From: Myxococcales bacterium
Lineage (GTDB): Bacteria; Myxococcota_A; Polyangia; Nannocystales; Nannocystaceae
Length of the DNA: 64,000 nt
NCBI GenBank assembly: GCA_020633295.1
Contig: JACKDW010000007.1
Location: 390,177-454,176, forward strand
Direction of reading: 5' to 3'
The notes beneath the pieces were generated by a model, which did no database searches, was not told the DNA's origin, and worked only from the letters and a program-made list of their open reading frames with translations. A program made the translations under genes and the position numbers. This document shows positions 1 through 8,358 of the stretch, in pieces (position 1 is the stretch's first letter; every line of letters starts with the position of its first letter).

Positions 1-569
1 GGCTGCCTGGACGCCGCAACCGCGGGCGAGTACCGAATGGAGGGCGAGCTCGTCAGCGAGCTCCCGCCCGACGTGCTCGCCGCGCTCCGCAACTCGCGGA
101 TCGGCTTCATCTTCCAGGGCTTCAACCTGCTCCGGAGGACCTCTTCCGCGGCCAACGTCGAGCTCCCGCTGATCTACGCGGGCGTGCCCCGGATCGAGCG
201 CACGCGCAAGGCCTACGCGGCGCTCGCGGCGGTCGGCCTCGCCGGCCGCGAGCGCGCGACCTCCAGCGAGCTCTCGGGCGGTCAGCAGCAGCGCGTCGCG
301 ATCGCGCGCGCGCTCGTCAACGACCCCGAGCTGATCCTCGCCGACGAGCCGACCGGCAACCTCGACTCCAGGACCAGCGCCGAGATCATGGACATCCTCA
401 CCGCGCTCAACCGCGAGCGCGGCATCACCATCGTCATGGTCACCCACGACCAAGAGATCGCCGACTACGCCGACCGCCACGTGTTCTTCCACGACGGCCA
501 GATCCGATCCGACACGCGTGACCGCGACCGCGTCGGCGTCGAGCGGCGCGCGCCGGAGGAGCGCCGCGC

Positions 570-573
<4 letters not shown>
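1..573 (+). CDS. ABC transporter ATP-binding protein, MacB/LolD type (5' end outside window)
   Basis: ATPase subunit that would power a MacB/LolCDE-type inner-membrane transporter exporting lipoproteins, peptides or toxins. The reading frame is open from base 1 and already reads GCLDAATAGEY, the segment just after Walker A in this family, so the first 40 or so residues and the P-loop lie upstream; the ATG at 37 is internal. Visible motifs are the Q-loop (FIFQGFNLLRR), the ABC signature LSGGQQQRVAIARAL, Walker B LILADEPTGNLD, and the switch histidine in VMVTHD. The stop overlaps the start of the permease gene by four bases (GTGA), indicating one operon with translational coupling. Family assignment is firm; the substrate is unknown. 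Confidence 0.93.
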
Positions 574-1784
<1,211 letters not shown>

Positions 1785-1869
1785 CGAAACTTCGCCCTGG
1801 CCTCCGCGTCACGCCGGTCTACAATTGTCGAGCGTCGGTGACCCCACGGGCTCCCGACGAGGCGCCCCG

Positions 1870-2451
1870 ATGTCCGACACGACCGCGGCACTGCTCACGG
1901 CCACCGCCGAGCTCGTGGAGCGCGTGCCGCCGCTGCGGCACCTCGCGCCGGCGATCACCGGCAGCGCGCCGGCGAGCGTGACGCCCAGCGCGCTGCCGGT
2001 GCTCTCGTGGCTCCCCGAGGCCGCGGCGCGGGCGACCCCGCTGACCCGCGCGCTCGTCCGCTGCCTCGTCGCGGCGAGCCCGGCGCTGGCGTGGCGACGC
2101 TCCTACGGCGCCGAGGTCGACGCCTCGTTCCTGGCGAGCTATGGCTGGGTCGACCTCGTCGGCGCCCACGGACCACGGCGCGCGCCTGGGCTCCGCCTGG
2201 GCTTTCTGCTGCTGGGGGCGCGCACGCGCTACCCGCCGCACGCCCACGCCGCCGAGGAGCACTACGTGCCGCTGTCGGGAGCGGCGCTGTGGACACGCGG
2301 GCGCTCGCCGCCCGCCCTCCAGCGTCCCGGCGCGCTGATTCACCACCCGCCGTGGGAGCCCCACGCAACCGAGACCACGGACGAACCACTGCTCGCGCTC
2401 TACGTGTGGAGGGGCGCGCGGCTGAACGCAGGCCCTCGCTGGGAGGTGTGA
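1870..2451 (+). CDS. DMSP-lyase-like cupin (DddL/DddQ family)
   Basis: A 193-residue protein whose C-terminal half reads as a dimethylsulfoniopropionate-lyase cupin. The metal-site motif is YPPHAHAAEEHY (His124, His126, Glu129/130, Tyr132), followed by PHATETTDEPLLALYVWRG carrying the third histidine (His165). In characterised relatives these residues bind a divalent metal and cleave DMSP to dimethyl sulfide and acrylate. The N-terminal half is helical, as in DddQ/DddL. It starts at ATG 1870 in preference to an upstream TTG at 1825. A TACAAT hexamer at 1820-1825 could be the -10 of the cassette promoter. The stop codon abuts the ATG of the next gene, so the three genes to 4749 form one unit. 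The real substrate may be another sulfonium or betaine compound. Confidence 0.72.
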   Translation: MSDTTAALLTATAELVERVPPLRHLAPAITGSAPASVTPSALPVLSWLPEAAARATPLTRALVRCLVAASPALAWRRSYGAEVDASFLASYGWVDLVGAHGPRRAPGLRLGFLLLGARTRYPPHAHAAEEHYVPLSGAALWTRGRSPPALQRPGALIHHPPWEPHATETTDEPLLALYVWRGARLNAGPRWEV

Positions 2452-3246
2452 ATGAACCCCGCGCGCTGGATCGAGCTCGAGCGCTACCCGCTGCTGAACC
2501 TGCAGGACCCCGCCGGACAGGCGCTGGTCGCTGGGCTGCGCGCGCAGCTGCGGGCGCAGGGCGCCTGCGTCATCGAGGGCTTGCTCCGCCCGGAGGCGCT
2601 CGCGCGCGCCGTGTCGGAGGTCGAGTCGCTCGAGGATCAGGCCTTTCACCAGACCGTGGTCGGCAACGCCTACCTGCGCGACCCCGCGCCCGACCTCCCT
2701 CCCGAGCACGCCGAGCGGATCATGGACACCACCGCGCTCGGCGTGCTCGCCCGCGACCAGCTGCCCGCGGGGACCGTGCTGGCGGATCTCTACGCCTGGG
2801 ATCCGCTGCTGCGCTTCGTCGAGGCGATCGTCGACCGCGGCGCGCTCTATCGCTACGGGTGCCCGCTCGGCGCGCTCAACGTCGCGGTGATGGGCGCGGG
2901 CGACAGCCTGCGCTGGCACTTCGACCAGTCGGACTTCGTGGTCTCGATCCCGCTGCGTCACGCGGCGCGCGGCGGGGTGTTTGAGTGGGTCCGCGACGTT
3001 CGCCGCCCCGACGACGAGCGCTACGCGGACGTCGCCGCGGTGCTGCGCGGCGAGTCGAGGGACGTGCGCGCCCTGCCCATGCCGCCCGGCAGCCTGGTGC
3101 TGTTCGAAGGGCGCTACACCCTCCACCGCGTCACCCGGATCGACGGCCCCGTCACGCGGCTGGTCGCGTTGCTGGCGTACAGCGACGTCCCCGGCCGCGG
3201 CGGGAGCGACTATCTAAAACGCATGCGCTATGGGAGGATCGCGTGA
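2452..3246 (+). CDS. Fe(II)/2-oxoglutarate oxygenase related to HalD/BesD, with hydroxylase-type HxD
   Basis: A 264-residue non-haem iron oxygenase. The facial triad is visible as RWHFDQSDF (His156, Asp158) and LHRVTRI (His225), preceded by PPGSLVLFEGRY and followed by a conserved Arg in VTRLVALLAY. The layout matches proteins often annotated HalD/BesD-family amino-acid halogenases or ArpA-like. Those halogenases replace the Asp by Gly to make room for chloride; the Asp is kept here, so hydroxylation is expected. It starts immediately after the cupin stop codon and lies 18 bp before the aldehyde dehydrogenase. Context suggests oxidation of a small zwitterionic metabolite handled by the same cassette. 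The substrate is inferred only. Confidence 0.75.
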   Translation: MNPARWIELERYPLLNLQDPAGQALVAGLRAQLRAQGACVIEGLLRPEALARAVSEVESLEDQAFHQTVVGNAYLRDPAPDLPPEHAERIMDTTALGVLARDQLPAGTVLADLYAWDPLLRFVEAIVDRGALYRYGCPLGALNVAVMGAGDSLRWHFDQSDFVVSIPLRHAARGGVFEWVRDVRRPDDERYADVAAVLRGESRDVRALPMPPGSLVLFEGRYTLHRVTRIDGPVTRLVALLAYSDVPGRGGSDYLKRMRYGRIA

Positions 3247-3264
3247 TCGAGCGAGGGAGCGAGC

Positions 3265-4749
3265 ATGCACGACACGCGCGCGTGGGCCCGTCAGTGGCTG
3301 CAGACACCGAGGAACCTCTACATTGACGGCGGCTGGCGCTCCGCGAGCGGCGCTCGGACCCTCGCCACCGTGGACCCCGCAGACCAGTCGACGCTGACGA
3401 CCTACGGCGTCGCGAACGAGGTCGACGTCGAGGCCGCCGCCGCCGCCGCGCGGCGCGCCTCCCGTGCGGGCGACTGGCCGCGCATGGCCCGACGGGATCG
3501 CGGCAAGCTGCTCCAGCGGATCGCCGCGGTGATCCGCGACCACGCGGACGAGCTGGCGACGCTCGAGAGCCTCGACAACGGCAAGCTGCTGCGCGAGTCG
3601 GTCGAGGACGACCTGCCCGAGTCCGCCGACGTCTTCGACTACTACGCCGGCTGGGTCGACAAGCACTACGGAGAGACATGTCCAGTAGGACATGGCTTTA
3701 TCAACTACACCGTGCACGAGCCGGTGGGCGCGTGCGGGCTCATCGTGCCGTGGAACTTCCCGCTGCTGATGGCGTGCTGGAAGCTGGCGATGGCGCTCGC
3801 CTGCGGCAACACCGTCGTCATCAAGCCGTCAGAGCACACGCCGCTCTCGCTCTCGCGGCTCTTCGAGCTGCTCGACGAGCGCGTCGCGCTGCCGCCGGGC
3901 GTGGTCAACCTGGTCCTGGGTGACGGCGAGACCGGCGCGGCCATCGCTCGCTCGCCCCGCCTCGACAAGGTGGCGTTCACCGGCAGCACGCGCACAGGCC
4001 GAGCGGTGCTCGCGGGCGCGGCCGCCTCCAACCTCAAGCGGGTCTCGCTGGAGCTGGGCGGGAAGTCCCCCAACATCCTCTTCGCCGACCTCCCAGACCG
4101 CGACGCCGCGGTCGCGCGCGTCTACGCGGCCCTGTTCTCGCACAAGGGCGAGAAGTGCTCCGAGCCGACCCGCCTCCTGGTGCAGCGCCCGCTCTACGAC
4201 AACGTCGTCGCGGAGCTCGCCGCGATGGCCGAGGCCGCGGTCTGCGGCCACCCGTTCGCGCCCACGAGCCAGCAGGGTCCACAGTGCCACCGCGCCCACT
4301 TCGAGAGCGTGATGCGCTACGTCGAGCTCGGCCGCGCCGAGGGGCGCCTGGTCGCCGGCGGCGTCGCCGACACGCGGGGCGAGAACGCGAACGGGCTGTT
4401 CGTGCGCCCGACGATCTTCGCGGACGTCGACAACAGCGCGCGCGTCGCCCAGGAGGAGATCTTCGGGCCCGTGCTGGTGATCACCCCCTTCGAAGACGAG
4501 GACGAGGCCGTGCGCCTGGCGAACGAGACCTCCTACGGGCTCGCGGCGGGGCTCTACACCGCAGACGTCTCGCGCGCCCACCGAGTGGCGTCGCGGCTCG
4601 ACGCCGGTATGGTCTTCGTCAACCGGTACGGCTGCTACGACTTCGCCAGCCCGTTCGGGGGGTTCAAGCAGAGCGGCCACGGCAAGGAGCTGGGGCGCCA
4701 CTCCCTGGCCGAGTTCACCCGCACCAAGTCGATCTGGATCGCGCTGTAA
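3265..4749 (+). CDS. NAD(P)-dependent aldehyde dehydrogenase
   Basis: A full-length 494-residue aldehyde dehydrogenase. Landmarks are the transition-state Asn164 in VPWNFPLL, the cofactor-fold segment FTGSTRTGRAV, the general base Glu263 in LELGGKSPNIL, catalytic Cys298 in HKGEKCSEPTRLL, EEIFGPVLVITPF, and the C-terminal PFGGFKQSGHGKELG. It resembles betaine-aldehyde/4-trimethylaminobutyraldehyde dehydrogenases. A purine-rich site (AGGGAG, about 3258) precedes the ATG. It ends the cupin-oxygenase-dehydrogenase cassette, so it probably oxidises an aldehyde made by its neighbours. Oddly, codons around residues 137-147 are A/T-ending and contain a perfect 18-bp inverted repeat, unlike the rest of the gene. 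Confidence 0.93.
   Translation: MHDTRAWARQWLQTPRNLYIDGGWRSASGARTLATVDPADQSTLTTYGVANEVDVEAAAAAARRASRAGDWPRMARRDRGKLLQRIAAVIRDHADELATLESLDNGKLLRESVEDDLPESADVFDYYAGWVDKHYGETCPVGHGFINYTVHEPVGACGLIVPWNFPLLMACWKLAMALACGNTVVIKPSEHTPLSLSRLFELLDERVALPPGVVNLVLGDGETGAAIARSPRLDKVAFTGSTRTGRAVLAGAAASNLKRVSLELGGKSPNILFADLPDRDAAVARVYAALFSHKGEKCSEPTRLLVQRPLYDNVVAELAAMAEAAVCGHPFAPTSQQGPQCHRAHFESVMRYVELGRAEGRLVAGGVADTRGENANGLFVRPTIFADVDNSARVAQEEIFGPVLVITPFEDEDEAVRLANETSYGLAAGLYTADVSRAHRVASRLDAGMVFVNRYGCYDFASPFGGFKQSGHGKELGRHSLAEFTRTKSIWIAL
3677..3694. repeat. Perfect 7-4-7 inverted repeat inside the aldehyde dehydrogenase gene
   Basis: catgtccagtaggacatg is a perfect inverted repeat with a 4-nt centre and is followed by gctttatc. 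It is one of the best copies of the dispersed TGTCY-N4-RGACATG..TTAT motif of this window. It is embedded in coding sequence and spelled with rare codons (aca tgt cca gta gga cat). Confidence 0.7.
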
Positions 4750-4903
4750 GGTCGAGCGCGTGCGCTACGCCGCGTGTCGAGACCCTCGGGTCCGCGGGTT
4801 CGGAGGTGGGTCCGCCGTCGACCGCGCGTCGATCAGCGGTTCCTCGCTCCACGCTTTCTGCCGTCGAAACCCCTCAAGCGCGCGCGCCCGCGCTCCTCGT
4901 CGA

Positions 4904-4915
4904 GAGACATGTCTC
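4904..4915. repeat. 12-bp perfect palindrome gagacatgtctc
   Basis: Lies in the 230-bp gap between the aldehyde dehydrogenase and a lipoprotein gene, about 65 bp upstream of the latter's ATG, and is followed by an A-rich stretch (caaaaatcagg). It is a copy of the dispersed TGTCY motif in a promoter-proximal position. The remainder of the gap shows no gene. Confidence 0.55.
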
Positions 4916-4979
4916 AAAAATCAGGCATGAACACGGGCGGCGGAACCTCGCGCCCGCGTCGTCGTGGAACCTGTCGACC

Positions 4980-5756
4980 ATGCGCGCCGCGATCAGCTCG
5001 CTCACGCTCGCCGCCGCGCTCACGCTCGCGGGCTCGACCGCGTGCACGCCGAGGTACGAGCCGCGACCCGAGCGCGACGCGCCCGAGCGGCGGTCGACCA
5101 AGCCGAAGCCGCCCGAGCGCTGGACCGTGGTCGTTGTAGACGACGAGCCCGAGCGCCTCGACAACGCGGTCCAGCGGCGCGGCGTGCTGACCCTGGACCC
5201 GATGCCGCTGCACGCCGACGGCGAGTCCGCGAGGCTACGACTGCTCGGTGACGACCACGGGAGCGTGTGGCCGCTCGAGGAGCCGATCCCGATCCCGCTG
5301 CACCCCTTCGCAGGCCACGAGGTGGAAGTTCGCGGGCGACGGATCGACGCCCCGGGGCGCACGGCGCCGCGGCTGCGGGTCCATGAGATCCGCCTCGCCG
5401 CGTACGAGCGCCCCGGCTCGCCCATACCGTGGAAGCGCGTCCCCGTCCGCAGCAGCGCCGAGCTTCGGCGCGACACCCTCTCCCGGCTCCTGGTGATCCC
5501 GGTCTCCATCGAACCGAGCTCGGCGGCGGCCGCGATCGTCCGCACGCGACTCGACGACGGCGCCGTCGTCGAGCTGGTGGTCAACAGCGCGCGTCGGGAG
5601 CTGTACGAGCGACGCCTCGGTACGCGCGTCACGCTCATCGCCACGCTCGGGCCCACGGGGGGCCGCCTGCGACCCGAACTCCACGGGGCTTGCGACGGCG
5701 ACGAGCCCCAGTGCGGGATCTCGGTGCCCGCCTTCGACGTCGTGCGTCGAGAGTAG
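4980..5756 (+). CDS. Lipoprotein of unknown function
   Basis: A 258-residue predicted lipoprotein. The signal peptide is MRAAISSLTLAAALTLAG followed by STAC, with the cysteine at about residue 22. After a charged, proline-rich linker the mature part alternates short beta-strand-like segments, with no catalytic motif I can recognise. A late ACDGDEPQC segment gives two cysteines that could form a disulfide. The ATG at 4980 is chosen because the signal peptide starts there, although the frame is open from far upstream through the end of the dehydrogenase. It is alone between the three-gene cassette and a convergent Asp-box gene. No function is proposed. Confidence 0.75.
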   Translation: MRAAISSLTLAAALTLAGSTACTPRYEPRPERDAPERRSTKPKPPERWTVVVVDDEPERLDNAVQRRGVLTLDPMPLHADGESARLRLLGDDHGSVWPLEEPIPIPLHPFAGHEVEVRGRRIDAPGRTAPRLRVHEIRLAAYERPGSPIPWKRVPVRSSAELRRDTLSRLLVIPVSIEPSSAAAAIVRTRLDDGAVVELVVNSARRELYERRLGTRVTLIATLGPTGGRLRPELHGACDGDEPQCGISVPAFDVVRRE

Positions 5757-5826
5757 CCTCCCGGGTTCAGTGGACACCTCCAACAAGCCAGCAGTAGACA
5801 GGAGGAGTCAAGCGGGGAGCCCTCGG

Positions 5827-7047
5827 TCACCGAGCCGGAGGTTTATACCGGAAGGGCACCTTGTACAGCGCGATCGCGCCGTTGGTCCCGGCGGCCAGGA
5901 AGTCGAGTCCGCCGCTCTCTGCGGCCACCGCGTTGAGCTCGACGGCGCCCTCACCCGGGAGCGTGGCCGCGGGCATCGGGTGCCACGTGCGACCGCAATC
6001 CAGGGACAGGTCGGCTCCGTTGGGGCCCACGGCCACGGCCGTCGTGCCCAGGATGGCGCGGCTCACGACGTGGGTGAAGACGACCGCCGAGCGGAAGCCC
6101 GCGGGGTTCTCCTCGACCTTCGCGGCCCAGCTGTATCCGCTGTCGAAGGTCCAGGCCGCGGTCCCCGTGCGTTCATCGGGCGCCTCGGGGTCGCCGCCGA
6201 CCGCGATCCCGATGGTCCTGGTGAGGAACGAGATCGAGTGCACGCCGGCGCGCTCGTGGCCGTGGGCGAGCGGCGCGTCCGCGACCTCCCAGGTCAAGCC
6301 GCTGTCGTCGGAACGGAACACGCGCGCCGCCGAGCCTCCCGTGCCGAACCACACCTCGTTCGTCGGCCCGACCGCCACGGCGCTCCCGAGCAGGCGCTCG
6401 CCCGGGAGGGCCTCGGGCGGCACGACGCGCTGCTCCGCTGGATCGGGTCTTCTCCACGTTCGTCCGGCGTCGTGGGTCGTGAGCACGGCGAAGCGCCCGT
6501 TCACCGGGTCCCCGAGCGCGACGCCTTCATCGCGATAGGGCCACATGGCGAGCGCCCTCCAGGCCCCCTCGGCCTCGCTCGCTTGAAAGACCATGGTCCA
6601 GGTCACGCCCACGTCGTCGCTGCGGAAGATCCGGGAGCGACCTGCTTCGTCCACGGCGAGCGCGACGACCGTCGCTCGATCGACGGCCTCGAGGTCGCGC
6701 ACGACGAACGCCGGGTCGTCTCCGATCTGTCCTGATGCCCATGTTATTTGGCTCGCGGCGCGGGTGTTCACGGCGCGCACGAGCTCCGCCCCGGCGCCGC
6801 TGACCCAGATCTCCTCGGGCCCGATGGCGAGCGCGTGGAAGGAGACCGCGGGGCCCGGGCGCACGACCTCGACCGTGACGCCTCGCGGCGGGCGCTCGCG
6901 CGGGAGGATGCTCCTGCTCGGTCGGACCCGCAGCGGCGAGCTCGAGCTCGGAGCGCGGCCGGGCGCGCAGGCGATCGCGGTCACGACGATCGCGCTCGCG
7001 AGCGCGCGCAGAAAGGTGTCTGAAAAGACGTGGTAGTTCACAGCCAC
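5827..7047 (-). CDS. YCF48/BNR (Asp-box) repeat lipoprotein-like protein
   Basis: About 406 residues with an N-terminal export signal ending in VTAIACAPG, which suits a lipoprotein cysteine near residue 27. The rest is a beta-propeller made of Asp-box repeats: SDDVGVTW, THDAGRTW, SDDSGLTW, SFDSGYSW and SLDCGRTW. Such YCF48/sialidase-like propellers are exported or photosystem-assembly-type folds; here an extracytoplasmic binding role is most likely. The start is the GTG at 7045-7047, 11 bp downstream of TACGAT; the GTG two codons later is an alternative. A dispersed AT-rich motif copy (6728-6751) sits within the gene, read antisense, where it produces a run of rare codons (QITWASGQI). Confidence 0.8.
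   Translation of the reverse strand: MAVNYHVFSDTFLRALASAIVVTAIACAPGRAPSSSSPLRVRPSRSILPRERPPRGVTVEVVRPGPAVSFHALAIGPEEIWVSGAGAELVRAVNTRAASQITWASGQIGDDPAFVVRDLEAVDRATVVALAVDEAGRSRIFRSDDVGVTWTMVFQASEAEGAWRALAMWPYRDEGVALGDPVNGRFAVLTTHDAGRTWRRPDPAEQRVVPPEALPGERLLGSAVAVGPTNEVWFGTGGSAARVFRSDDSGLTWEVADAPLAHGHERAGVHSISFLTRTIGIAVGGDPEAPDERTGTAAWTFDSGYSWAAKVEENPAGFRSAVVFTHVVSRAILGTTAVAVGPNGADLSLDCGRTWHPMPAATLPGEGAVELNAVAAESGGLDFLAAGTNGAIALYKVPFRYKPPAR
6728..6751 (+). repeat. Copy of the dispersed TGTCY-N7-CATNTTAT motif inside a gene
   Basis: tgtcc, tgatgcc, then catgttatttgg. It lies on the strand opposite to the coding strand of the Asp-box gene. It matches the copies at 55526 and 51025 in spacing and in its AT-rich right half. 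Confidence 0.5.
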
Positions 7048-7446
7048 CCTCGCTCGCGATCGTAACGACCAGCGCGGCGCCGGGGTTCATGCCGCGGCGG
7101 GCGCTCGATCGCGCCCGCCGTGAACGCGGCTCAAGGAACACGTCAGGTTGGAGCGCGCGCGAGTCCTCGGCGCGCGCGAGCCCGAGATGGGCCGACGCCT
7201 CGCGTCGCGTCGGCCAGTCGAGCGGCGTCGACTTCGAAGGCGCGAACCTGACGTGGAGCACGCGCGACCTGTGATCACGCGCGCCCAGATCGAGCGGCTC
7301 GTCCGCACGGGCTACGACTTCGCCGGCCAGACCGTCGCCAACCTGCGGCTCGCGGGCGCCTCGCCGCCGCGGGCGCGCTTCGGCGGCGTGCCCGTCGACG
7401 ACGCGCTCCGGCTGTAGAAGCGCCCGACGACGCGCTGAGGCGCGCG
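7048..7446 (+). pseudogene. Gap with a possible pentapeptide-repeat protein relic
   Basis: No intact gene is visible here. Two overlapping frames carry short pentapeptide-repeat-like pieces: VDFEGANLTWSTRDL (ending near 7274 in one frame), and DFAGQTVANLRLAGASPPRARF in another (about 7315-7385), ending at a stop near 7417. The pieces are in order but in different frames, as expected of a decayed gene of that family. The repeat is weak and could be chance in GC-rich DNA. Confidence 0.25.
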
Positions 7447-7809
7447 TCAGCCGGGCGACGTTCGGGCGTTGATCTCGACGCGCAGGACCGTCCAGATGTT
7501 CTCTGCGGCGTCGCTCAGCGCGCCGCTCAGCACGCGGCAGCGACTGACCACGCCGCGCACGACCTCGTCGACGGGCAGGTCCTCGGGCAGCTCGTCGAAG
7601 GGCGGCGCATCCTCAAAGCGCGCGGAGCTCGGCGCCCGGAACTGGCGCGCCGTGCCGTACTCGATCCCCGTGGTCAGGTCGACGACGAGCGCCTCGTGGG
7701 CCCACGGCGCGTCGGAGCCCGCGCGCGCGCCGTGGATGACGACCATGATCTCGTGACCGATGGGGATCGGCGCGCAGAAGCGCAGGGGCAGCTCGATGTG
7801 TCGGCTCAT
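7447..7809 (-). CDS. Conserved-looking hypothetical protein, 120 aa
   Basis: A small acidic cytoplasmic protein beginning MSRHIELPLRFCAPIPIGHE, with a mixed alpha/beta composition, no signal peptide and no membrane segment. I do not recognise its family. The ATG at 7809 is preferred because codons upstream lose coding character and a gagga element lies just before it. A copy of the dispersed dyad (cctgtccaaagggacc on the coding strand) lies in the 5' leader about 20 bp upstream, so it may be part of the control region. It is divergent from the tssE relic at 8148. Confidence 0.6.
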   Translation of the reverse strand: MSRHIELPLRFCAPIPIGHEIMVVIHGARAGSDAPWAHEALVVDLTTGIEYGTARQFRAPSSARFEDAPPFDELPEDLPVDEVVRGVVSRCRVLSGALSDAAENIWTVLRVEINARTSPG

Positions 7810-8147
7810 GAAGATCCTCGGTCCCTTTGGACAGGTTCGTATCGCGACCCTAGCCAATTCGTCGGCCGCGCTGAAGCGCCGCGTCTGCGGACTCGCGCGC
7901 GCCGCCGCGGGACCACGAGCGCCGCGCGCGGGCCCGCGTCGCGCACCCGCGCGCGCCGTCGCGTGGCGCCGGGGCGCGCCGCCCGACGTCGCGCGCCGCT
8001 CGCTACTTCGCGCGCGGGTCGCCCAGTCACGTGTCCCCGTGTTCAGGTTCTTCACCCGCGGCCGGCGAGCTCGCGGAGCCGGTGACGACGCGCGCCGCCC
8101 CGTCACAGCCGCGCGCCGCCCCGTACAGCACGCGGGAGCCCCCCACG
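7810..8147. other. Intergenic region between divergent genes, with a TGTCC dyad
   Basis: 338 bp without a convincing gene. Next to the 7809 start it holds ggtccctttggacagg (7821-7834), an imperfect TGTCC-N4-GGACM dyad. The rest is alternating GC-rich sequence whose open frames have Arg/Ala-rich, non-protein-like translations. Confidence 0.4.
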
Positions 8148-8356
8148 ATGTCCCGGGGTCTACTCGCGCGTCTCGCCGCGCCCCGGCGCCCGCGCGATCG
8201 TCAGCGCGGCATCGTCGAGCACCTGCGGCTGATGCTGAACACGCGCCGAGGCAGCGTGCTCGCTGCGCCGGACTACGGGCGCAGCGAGCTCGTCGACATG
8301 ATCCACGCGCTCCCCGAGGCGCTGCCGACGCTGAATCGGCGCGTCCGCGACGCGCC
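8148..8356 (+). pseudogene. Truncated tssE-like gene (type VI secretion baseplate, gp25 family)
   Basis: The first 65 or so codons translate to MSRGLLARLAAPRRPRDRQR then IVEHLRLMLNTRRGSVLAAP and DYGRSELVDMIHALPE. This is the characteristic N-terminal half of TssE/gp25 lysozyme-like baseplate proteins (EHLRxLLNTRxG...PDYG). The family normally continues with an IRxxIExYEPRL segment, which is missing: after LNRRVRDAPPS the frame runs into the 3' end of the opposing gene, whose stop is at 8359. It therefore looks like a breakpoint relic. No other T6SS gene is present in the window. Confidence 0.6.
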
Positions 8357-8358
8357 GC

